This document shows positions 43,801 to 55,800 of a stretch of DNA of 64,000 bases, in pieces. Origin of the DNA: Odontocerum albicorne (lineage: Eukaryota > Arthropoda > Insecta > Trichoptera > Odontoceridae). The position numbers and the translations under genes are program-made. The notes under the pieces were generated by a model that did not search any database, was not told the origin of the DNA, and was given only the letters and a program-made list of their open reading frames with translations. How positions within the stretch are numbered: the stretch's first letter is position 1; each line of letters starts with the position of its first letter. Where the stretch lies: NCBI GenBank assembly GCA_949825065.1, contig OX463852.1, positions 14,236,127 through 14,300,126 on the forward strand, in the 5' to 3' direction.

Positions 43801-46800
43801 TGATCTTTAATGAGGTAACGAAAATGACTAACCTAGGATGTATATCAAGTCCTGATGAATCATTGAAACACTCGTAGATTAGCAACTTCAGTCCCTGGAA
43901 GATTATACAATCAATAAAGGATCGATTGACACTATCGTTAACCAATCAATTAGGATTTGATAGGGCTGATATAGATGTCAAAAAGATCTAAGAAATTGGA
44001 CTAAGAAAGTATGCCAATAGGCGTGTATGTGTAAAAACAAATTGGGATGCTTTTTTTGGTCTAAATTGAGAATTGGGATGATAAACAAGTATTCTAATAT
44101 CTTCAATTAACTTTCAGATGGAACAATAAATGGCAAACATCTCCAGCAGAGTTGGAAGCATTTAGAATACAGGAGAGAACTAGATTCCAGCAACCACACC
44201 GGGCTTTCACATACCGTCTTCCCAGAGGCAATGCTGTTGTGGGACCACTCAGGGTATTAATTTTTTCAGTTTTGAATTTTCTAGATGATAAATGCCAGAT
44301 GCAGTATTTTTTTCACTAGTTTATTATAGCAAATATTTATAGAAAACACTTCAAAATTTGTAAAAATGTGGAAATCGTGCTTTAACCCTTTTAGTACCTG
44401 ACCAATTTTCAACTTACTGGCCAGAAATTATTAATATTTTATGGTATTTATTAAAGTTGATGTCATGTTTTTTTTATAGTAAGGTAACTTTTTTTTTTGT
44501 TATTTTATTATGTAATATACTTTTTTATTTTACCTTTAATAATTTTACAACTGTGAACATTAATTTGTCAAAAACTTTGAATCATAGGTCATAATATCAT
44601 AATCAAGTGCGCGACCAAATAAAAACCAGTGACATCATCATATTTATAATATTAAGCGTGCACACAAAACCACATTAATATGTGCAAACTCTTTACCATG
44701 TCAAAATCAAAAAGTGACAATTTGTAGTGTTTTGTCTGCCCATGAAAAGTGATAATTTGTAGTGTTTTGTCTGCACATGAAAAGTGACAATTTGTAGTGT
44801 TTTGTCTGCCCATGAAAAATAGTATGTATTTATTTCACCATTAAATATATTATTTTGTCTCATTATTTCAAAAAATATGTTGACAAAACTTGAGTTGACT
44901 TACATTATTTTTACAGTAAAAAAAATGCCCATGATATTCCCAGCCGAGAAGTGCCACACAAATTCAATGTGTTTTAGTGATTGTGTAATTTGTACTTAAA
45001 ATATTATTGTGAAATATGGCCCCTTAAATTTTTAATTAACTGACTTTTATTGTAATCAGTTTTCATACAAAAATAATTATTACAAATTGTGTAAAAAGCT
45101 CATTATTCATTGCCAATTCTGCAATTGAAATTGACTAAATATAATATAAGTGGATTCCAGAAATATATCAGGTGTACAAATAAATCGCCGCTGTTTGACA
45201 AAAGTTGATGCCACCAGTAACTTATGGTTAAAATTGTCACATGTAAAGTGTCATTTCATTGTCGTTAGGTTGGACATCTGTCAACAACATAAACTTGAAA
45301 TATTAGCGAATTTTTATCAGTATAATATATTCTTTTGTGTGCGAAAATGTCAAGTTTTGAGGCGAATAAGCGTCATTTGCGGGAACTTTTGATTTACTTC
45401 TTCAATTTGAAGAAATCTGCAGCTGAGGCGCATCGATTGCTTGTAGAAGCATATGGTGAGGCTGCCTTAAGTGAGATAAGTTGTCGTGAGTGGTTTCCAA
45501 AGTTTAAGAACTGTGAATTTGACATCGAAGACAAAGAACGTAGCGGAATGCCGAAAGTGTACGAAGGCGCGGAATTGGAAGTATTATTAGATCAAGATTC
45601 ATGCCAAACGCAAGAAGAACTTGTACTTACATTAGGAGTGACTCAACAAGCAATTTCACATCGGTTGAAATCATCGGGAATGATTCAAAAACAAGGAAAT
45701 TGGGTTCCATATGAACTGACACCAAGAAACGTTGAACGCCGATTTTCCACATGTGAAATGCTGCTTGCCAGGCATAAACGAAAGGGTTTTCTGCACCGTA
45801 TAGTCACTGGTGATGAAAAATGGATCCACTATGATAATCCAAAAAGGAAGAAATCATGGAGAACCCCTGGCCATGCTTCAACATCTATGGCTAAGCCAAA
45901 TATTCATGGAAAAAAACTTCTCAAACAAAATTATTCTCCTGCATGATAATGCTCGTCCACATGTTGCGGCGCTGGTCAAAACCTATTTGGAAACACTCAA
46001 TTGGGAAGTTTAACCCCACCCACCGTATTCACCAGACATTGCTCCTTCTGATTACCACTTGTTTCGATCGATGACACATGGCCTATCTGAGCAGCACTTC
46101 ACTTCATATGAAGATACCAAAAATTGGGTCGATTCTTGGATAGCCTCACAAGATGAAGCATTCTTCCGACGCGGTATCCGTATGCTGCCAGAAAGATGGG
46201 AAAAAGTAGTGGCAAGCGATGGGCAATACTTCGAATAAAACATGAGGTTCCATTCTTTCACAATAAATGCCCAATTTTTTATAAAAAACGGCAGAAACTT
46301 ATTTGTACACCTAATATATGTTTAAGTATTTCAATATTATTGGTAAATAAGTCTTTTTTTTAATATATATATTTTGTTAAATCTATGTTATTTATTGAAG
46401 GGTGTGTACGCAAGTGAGGAAAATGACGGCAAGCGTGGGGCACGGGGCCACAGTTTGCTGGCGCCCGGCCGTCCCAGACACGTGACGCTGCTGGCGCTAG
46501 TAAGAGACGCCGTGGCCTGCCTGCCGGGAGGTGAGGGGACACGGGCCCATATCACCGCCTTGCTCAGGTATTCCTTGTGTTATTTCCTGTCATAAGCAAT
46601 CAATATGGACTCTTTATTTATTTGTTGATTTTGTAGTTATTTGTCATTTCTTGATAATTTTATCATTGAGAACTGTTATTGATGTTTTTTTTGTTTGCCG
46701 TTAATTATAATTATTAATACTGTTGAACATTAAATTAACTTTCCCCAATAAATAGTAATAGTAGAGAATAAACAGTATGTACAAAGGTATATTATAGAGA

Positions 46801-49800
46801 ATAAAAAATATATGTGTATACTCTTTAAATAATTCTTTAAAAATTGTCATGTATAAAAATTTGTCAGTACATTTCAGTTTTGTTGATGGTATTTGCAGGC
46901 GTTCACAATACCTGGTGGTGGAAGCCCCAGAACAAGCATTGCAGGCAGCTGTAAGTGGGGCCCTGGATCGCATGCATTGCGCTCCGGATCCATGTGTGCG
47001 CTACCTGCCCGCTCACAAGGTCTGGCAGTATTTACATCGGGATAGGTGAGTCCTCTTTGCATTTAATATTTTGAAAGCAAATGTCTTTGTCTTTTAGATG
47101 TATGTAACTATGATTAACGATTACTAGTAACTCAAAATGATCTATATGGACTTGATCTTCTTTTACCTTTATCTATTAAAATCAGGATTACAGTGCTTCA
47201 ACCTTATTTCTCCCAGTGAATCTGTCCTGTGTCCTCTTGGAACAATTTTCTGTCCAGCTAGATGTCAATTCTCCTACTATTTCATCTGCCATTTCCACAT
47301 CCCTTTTGATCTTCCCACTAGACAACTTCCCATGGAAACAGCAACACTTATCGGGATATGGTCATCTGGCATACTAAACACAAGATTTGGAGCTTTAATA
47401 CCTAGTTCCTGGTGTATATTTGCATTTCGACATTTGTCTCAACGTAAATTTCAATGCTCGACGGGGATATCTCATTCCGGCAGCTTATATTCTTGAATAT
47501 ACCCTTTCGTTAAATATCCAATGCCTATATGTCCGGATTATGTACCAACATAAAGACTTGCATTGTAGAATGAACTCAAACTTCTTTGCCACCACAGGAC
47601 TCTTAAGATTCTGCAGTCGAGTTCACCTTTTGATTCAGTCAATCGGGAATCAAATTAATTAAAAATCACAGTTTAGTATGAGTTGACAAGCTTGACTTGT
47701 GGGTTTTCAGAACAGAAGAGGAATTTGAGCGGCTGCATGCAGAGAGCCAGAGCAAGGCTCGAGGTGGGGGGGGTGGAAGCTCGGCTGCGGGCGGTGGGGG
47801 TACAGGGCAAGGGAAGAGGCCTTCTAGCTCCAGACCCAGAGCCAGGTCTTCCAAGGCCAAAGCTAGTGAGAATCCACCTGCAGTGCCTACACCTACACCA
47901 GGTATATAATATATGTGGTTGAAGATAGTATTTTGATCTTTTTTTTCTATAAATGTCACACTTATTAGAATTTACATCAAAGTGAACATCTTAAGTATGT
48001 ACATACAAAGTTCTGTTTTTCTTATTCTGTGCATGTGTATTCAGGATATGGATTTTGATAATACGGGGGTAAATGTTTTAATATCTATTTATTAATGACA
48101 CTTAAACTACGGAGATAATGTTATTTTTTCTTACTAGTGATGGCATAATTTGTATTAATTATATATGTCATTGTTTTCTCGTGTCTTATTTGCTGAAAAA
48201 TTGGATTATATCATCAGCAAAAAGAAGCATTTTATAAATATAACTCAACAAACTGAATAATATACCTGACAACTTTCGTGGCTTAGCTGGTAAGATACTT
48301 GACTTCCATCCGGGGGCTACGGGTTCAATTCTTGATGGTACCAAAAAAAATGAAGGGTCCCAGTCTAGGAAAAGATTTCGTCGAGTAATAATACTCATGC
48401 ATGCAGAGTATGTGTGCGAGTGTTGTCTCTTCCCTTGCTCTATTGATGCCAACACGTGCAAATATGAAACATCAGTTCCTTGCATATTCTAATGGTGCTA
48501 AACCCGATTGTTCAATTACTGGGGCCGAAGACAATATTGTCTCCCAGCTATTCTTTTCAATATGTTTGAATCATCAATTTGGACATGCTGAAGGATACCA
48601 TACGAAAGAAAAATAATAAACCGTATTAGCAAATTTTATCTTGTACATTTGCGTTATATTTTCAACAGATAAAAATGTTTCAATCTTGAATTTTACTGAT
48701 TCAAATAATTTTTCTAAGTCCTCAAACAGAAATGTATTTACAAAATACAATATTAATACATATAGAAATGAGTTTTTTAAGGCAAGCAAAAGAAGACGTC
48801 ACCAGTCTAAATAACATGGCACATAATAATTTTCTGATTAATTTTGTTAGTGACTTATTCTCAATTTATCAAGAAAATGTTCATTTTAAGTAAGAAATCG
48901 AAAACAAAAAAAAAACTATTGTATTGTTTTATTTCTAAATCTCATTGAAAATAGTCATTGATTTTGCTAAAAAAAAAATTATATTTGATAAATTTATTTT
49001 TGATATATGATAAATGCTAATTAATGCATTAATTTAATATTTTCTAAAATTAATTCAGATCTGCGTTATTAAGGTGCATGATCATATAGTTTATGTACTG
49101 GGCTAAGATGCATAAGTTTGCCTGATTAAACCCCAAGTTAAGTTAGTCACCTTGGACAGTAATAATATATTTTGGATTAGTCCTGCAGATAAGAAAGATA
49201 TAAATAAGAAAGAAAAAGTAGTTTTATGAACTGAGGCTTGCTTGCAAAGTGGCTCGCACTGCTCAGGGGCTGTCAAATGAGTCTTCTTCAGTTTTTTATG
49301 GTTTTAAAAAAATTGGACTTAATTGTAACAAACTTGAATGTTTTCCAGTTATTAAAAATTATCGAAGTAAATTATCTGAAATTAAAACATTTATTTTTTA
49401 TCTTTCTTTGTTTTTAGTTACAACAATCCGAACCAGTATTAATAATTCTTTAGACAGCGATGGGGATGGCGAAGATGTTAATGTCGATGTTGAAGGAACA
49501 GATCCCTCAATGCCCGAACTCATTAGACCAGATCCTGTCAAGCAGGAAACTGTTAGACAGGAACCTTCTAGACAGGAAGCTGCGAGGAAAGAGAGTGCCA
49601 GGCAAGAGTCTGCTAGACAGGAGTTGGCTAGGCAGGAGTTGCTTAGGCAGGAGGCTGCGAGGCAAGAAGCCGCAAAGCAGGAAATTGCGAGACAGGAAGC
49701 GGCCAGGCAGGAAAGTGCTAGGCAAGAACTTGCTAGGCAAGAAGCTGCCAGACAGGAGAGTGCCAAGCAAGAAGCAGCAAAACAGGTGCAACAAACTGTT

Positions 49801-52800
49801 GTTTTACAACAAACTCCCGTTTCATCAGCTTCACTTCTACAAACTGAGAAGGTAATTATTATATTGTTTTAAATATGATATGATTTGTTTATTATTCTTA
49901 TGTTAGTGAGCAGATTAGTTAAATTAAGTCTACCCCTTCTGCAGCAAAAATCCACACAAAGTTATAGATTAAATTTTTTTAATTGTTTTTTATTAAAGTT
50001 TTACAACAAATAATTGGTCAGTATTGAGTGAAAGGTTGAGTGAAATTTGTCAGTATTGAGTGAAATTTGTCAGTATTGAGTGAAAGGGATTTACAGTATT
50101 AATGTAGAGAAAAAAAACTGCAATACAAAAATAACAAAAACCAAATAAAGTTTAAAAAAAAAACAATTACAAATTAAACAAGGTGATCGATCGACATGAG
50201 AAGGTAAGAGGAATTGGAAAGAAAAATGATGGAAAACCAGGAAAAAAATCCTATGTAAGTGAAGAGAAATGTAATGATTTTTTATTCGTCTTTTGAAGTA
50301 CACGTATGTCATAACGTGAGTTCCAGATAGGAAAGTTATTGAACATTTTCAATGAGATATTTATTGATGATTACTTTTTAAAATATCCTTTAATACTTAT
50401 GAAGAGTGTTTACAATATAATTCACCATTCTTTGAATATTACGTAGTTTTAATATATATTTCCCATTTGGAATGATACTGTAGTCCATGTCAGCAAAAGT
50501 CACTTAAAAGATATTCAATTTTTAGGAATCAAAATCTCATTATTTTTAATTTTCAAACATTACTTTTCATATTAAATTCACCTTTTGTATGAAATACTTG
50601 AAACTTTGATATTTAACAAATGTTGTATTATACGAGTATATTATTTATAGTTAAGGGTTCAATACTGTGGAGGTTTAAAAACATTGTAATTTGTTTATTA
50701 CAATGTTTTTGTATTATTAGTTTATGTGTAACTAGTATTTTGTAGTTTTCGCAGTTATTATCTATTAAAAGGTCTTTCAGAGTTCATATAGCTTTTTTGT
50801 GTCTCAAAGTGCCGACATTTCGAGAACTTGGCAGCTCTCATCTTGAAGGCTTGTTTGTTTTCAGATAGATGGCGAGATTGATGACCAACAAGCCCTGAAG
50901 ACGAGAGCTGCAACATTTTCGAAACATCCACAAAGCCACAAAAAAGCGGTATAAACTCCGAAAGACTTTTTTTAATGGCTTATTATAAGTTTTGTACAAG
51001 TTTTAGAACAAATAATTTGTCAAACTGCCTCACAATTTTTCGGCAATGGTTTTTTCTACTTCAAACAAAATATAACAATTTTCATATAAAAATTAAAACG
51101 CTAACTATTATATAAAGCACTTAACAAAATAAAAATTGAACAAGAAAGAGAATAGAAATGTAATATCCCAAATCTACACTAATATTAAAAAAGAGAAAAG
51201 TTTATAATCATATTTATAGAGTTTGATACTTTTTTTTAACTTAACACTTGTTTTCACACTTTAAACTGTAATTTTTTTAGTCCATTGAAAGTTCTAGAAA
51301 ATACACCTCGCAGCTTACTGTCACCATACATATTGTTCAATCTCGGAACCCTTATAAGTCATCCTAGTAGAGAAATATTTTATCATGGTATGTGTTTAGT
51401 ATATAAATCAATCAATTCATTTCTATGGCGCCGTTTAGTGTCCTAAGTCACCTCTCAGAGTATCCCTCAAAGAGTGTCTTAAAAAATCTCTTTAAAGGTT
51501 TCAATTTTCTCAGCATTCCCACACTCTATAGAAAGGTAATTTCATATAATATGGTATAGTTATCAACAGGATGAAGATAACTAGCAATTTCTAAATAGAC
51601 TACTGATTTTTTATTTTATCCTTATTATGTCACACTTTACCTATTTCAAATAACTTGGAATTGTTTTCAGAATGTCGTGGCATCTGGTGTCTCAGGTACT
51701 TCAGTTTTACAGCCTCGTTCCTCTGTCATGGCTGCTTCTGTAAGTAATAAAAGATATAATTAATTTTATGTTAGTTTAGATTGCTAAAATAAAATAAAAC
51801 TTTTTATACATAATTATCTAGATAAGATGACCTCCATGGCCTAGTTGGTAAGGCACCTGTCTTTCGATCTGGGGGTTGTGTCTTCGATTTCCGTTAGTAA
51901 CATTTTTTTAAAAGTCTGGTGTTCACTCTGGGCCTCTTGAATATCTTTGTGGTTGGTTAGTGAGGTTGCCACATAATTAAACCTGTAAGATTATACTATA
52001 TACAACGAAAGAAAATATAATTATATATTATACTTGAGAAAATGTAGCATGGTCCCTGTGACAGTTCACAAATTGGCCCCAATACAACCATGTAACGACG
52101 TTCAGTAATTTTAATTATTTTATCAACTTTAATATAAGCTTCGATTCTAATAAATAGCAAGTTATTTAGGTAAATACATTACATAAAACTAACAATAATG
52201 ACAAAATAATACATCTTGTTACAAATTAGCAAAAATGTAGCAGTTTGGTAAAATCAAATAATATTTGGTGACGTTTGTCAAAAGTCACTACGTTAGTTTG
52301 TATTGGCTAGGGATGGGGTATACGATAATTGTATTTTTTATTTTTTTATACTTTAAATTGAATGTTCGTTATTAGTTTTAATTCATAGTGAATCTTGGCC
52401 TATTTAAATATAGATACATAAAAACAATTTTTCTATTTATAAAAAAAACAATTCGATTTGTAAAAAAAACGATTTTACCCCATCCCTTTGAGACATGACA
52501 TTTTAAATGTCACAGGGAACATCCTACATTTTCTCAAGTATAGTGGAATTTTAATGGTTCACATTCTTGCTAAGTAAGAAGTCATCCCGGGATCGATGTC
52601 CATCCGAATCGATTTTGGACTGGTTTTACCATCTCATTTCACTTGAACTCTTTTTGTTTAGTTTATTAGAGTTATTTTAATTCATTTCTAATCAGTATAT
52701 AGTAAAACAAAGAGTGTTACTTATATCATCTACTCAGCAAAATATTGTAGCAGGTTGAGCCAATATTGCCGAGTGTATTGTAACTTGATTTTCTATTTAT

Positions 52801-55800
52801 TGTAAGTTCGGGTTTGATCTCGCAAGACTGCATGTTTGTTGCAGTGCAACAGCTAGTATTTGATAAACTTATTTAAGCATTGAAATCATCCATCCACAGG
52901 ATGAAGTGACAATGTTGTTTTTGTGAATTGTATCATTGTGAATTGTATCTCTCAATATTGTTCTTTATTTTAGTTAAATTGAACATTTTCCGTATAAAAT
53001 TCTTATTTCAGGTTGTAAGACAAACTAGCAACAGTGGTCGAAGTGTTGTGCGAGTCCTCAATTCTTCAGCATCAGGAAAGAGTCTGATCAGTCCTCAAGC
53101 TCTGAGACCCTCGACACCACCTCCAGCAGGTATTTACCATCAATTATATATAGCATTTGTTTATTTTTTTAATGAATAAATATATTTTCTAATAGCTCCG
53201 AAAATGAATCTATGGTAGTCGTTAGGGATGAGCTCAGCAAGGGTTTCGAACTAACAACCTTCTGCTAATTTGTTCTTTATTTAAGAAATATGCACATTAT
53301 TTATTAAATATTATGGATTTAATTCTCTATTTGAAATAAAACTATGCTAAATATTGCCTCTTTTATTGAATTTACTAACCATGTTTCTACATCGTATTCT
53401 GAAGCTCTCTTCAGGTGAACTGAAGAAATATAATATGTTATTACTAACTAAAGTTAGTGCGTCAGCACAAACAAGAGTCTTGTTCGTGCTCCCCTGATGA
53501 TGAGCGGAAAACTTTGAAACTGGTAGGGTTATACTGTTATATTAAGCGGAATTAACAGTGTTTGACGAAACAAATTACACATACAATATAAGTTAAATAC
53601 CATCCTTTTAATGAAAAACTTTTTTCTATAATTACATGCCCATCTCAGTTCAACATCATAAAATGAATTGATTTGAAATTTATGTTATTTCTAGTAAAAA
53701 AATAATTGATTGATTATATTTTATTTATTTATCGTGTCCTTGATATATAGTAATATTTGTAAAACAAAAATATCAACATCCTTAAAATAATAATATAATT
53801 CAGAACACACATTTCTTCCATAATATGGTGTATGGAAATATGAATTTACAACTCATTCAAAAATATTCAAAATAAAAGAAAAGAATATAAAAAAACAATA
53901 TAAGACGATCTCCATGGCCTAGTCGATAAGCCACCTATTTTCCGACCCTGGAATTGCGGGTTCGATTCCCAGCACAACCCAGACTTTAAAAAAGGATTCC
54001 AGTCTGGTTTTCCTCCTCTTTAACATCTGGCAATAAGCCCACCTGCATATACTGTTTACAACAGTATATATAAAACTATACAACAATCCACGACTCAAAC
54101 AGGAATAAACAAAATTTCTATCAAGGGCAACAAAATTACAAAATAAAAATATAAATGAAATAACCAGTCTCCCAGACAAGGCTGAAGAAATACCAGACAA
54201 GAACTATCCTGAACTCCCCTACATCTATATTAAAAATATACACTGATGAATTACAACATAATACTGTCTTGAACAAATTGTTTTTGACACATTTGAATTG
54301 ATAAAAGTTTCATGTGTTTCTAGCAGGAGTGTGGAAATCAATTTAAGCCAATTTATCAGAGCTATCAGTGATATTGCAAATAACATTGATTTTTTCTGAA
54401 TTCTAAGTGGCATTTCAATAAAAATAAACAAATTTAGATACTCACCCCAATCAATTATAATTTAAAATAAATATTTTTAAATATTTTTCAGTGACTCGAC
54501 CAATAACTACCCAAGCAAAAGTAATTGTTCAACGGCCTCAAGGACAGACCAGTGGTTAGTATAAGCTTTTTTATATTCTTTTTAGTATTATAATGATTTT
54601 ATTAGTTAGATGGCTAATTGAATTGGCACAATGAAATAAGATCAGTTTTCTGCAATGATAACTTGAATCTTAAACTTCGACAATGCATTATTAAGTACTA
54701 TACTATAGTACATTATGGCATTGAGACATGGACCATAAGGGCCAGAAAGCTAAATAAAATAAGCTAGAAGCATTTTAAATGTGAATATCAGAATTTCTTG
54801 ATATCATCAAATCTCAAACACCAAAGTACTACGCTAATAAGCTCTTAAGTATGATAAAATGTTGAATAATTTCGAGAGGATGTATACAGTAAATGTCCAT
54901 TAATTAGAACAACAATAATTTGTAATTAGAATTTTTCGCCATTTTCTGAAATCGACTTTTCATAATAAATTCTTCTGATAATTTGAAATACTGTGAATTA
55001 TGTCATTCGTAAGTTTTTTGAAAAAACGAATTTGTGAATTCTAATAATTCGAAAATTTACACGGAAATCACGGGTCTATCTAGTAGCCGGAAGAACGATA
55101 GGCGAGTGGTTAAATTTTCGGTGATCTCCCTATATCCAAACATTTGATATTGAAAAATCTTAAGATTTTTATCGTAAATATGGGGAAGCCCACCGACAAA
55201 ATAAGAAAACATTGTAAAAATAATATATCAGCATTTTTCTGCAACTGTTATTTTGAACCTTTATGTAAAGTAAATTAACATATTTTATCTCTTTCTCGTA
55301 ATTTTTATTCTGAGATGAATTTCAAGTATTTCAAACTTTGATTATTATCATAAGTATGGGGTTTTGAATATTCATTTCATATAAATTGTTACGTATTTTT
55401 AAAAATTCAATTGTAAAAAACTGGGAATCATAGTTCATAATCAAATGTGTGTCCAAATAAAACATTAACAACTTTAAAAAATTAACAACTTAATCTGTGT
55501 AAAATTGAACCATGTCAAAATCATAGATTAAATAGTATGTTTTAATAAATTTATTTTATCATTAAATGTTAATATGTCTCAAAATTGCAGAAGTATGTCT
55601 ATAGAACTTTATTTGATTTACATTATTTTTATAGTAAGATAAAATGGCCGTGATGTTCCAACCCGTCGGAAAGTGACGTGCAAATTCAAATTGTTTCGAC
55701 AAATTTTTAGTGATCGTGTAAATCGTAGATTTTTTTGTGAAATTTGGTCCCTCGAACTTCGAATTAACGGATTTTTACTGTATTGATGGGTAAAAGCGAG

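Noticed and set aside
49398..49855. Cys/Leu/Ser-rich and Arg/Lys-rich frames antisense or shifted over exon 13
   Set aside because: Shadows of the 15-bp repeat encoding ARQE; the NFRKB frame has correct splice borders and phase.
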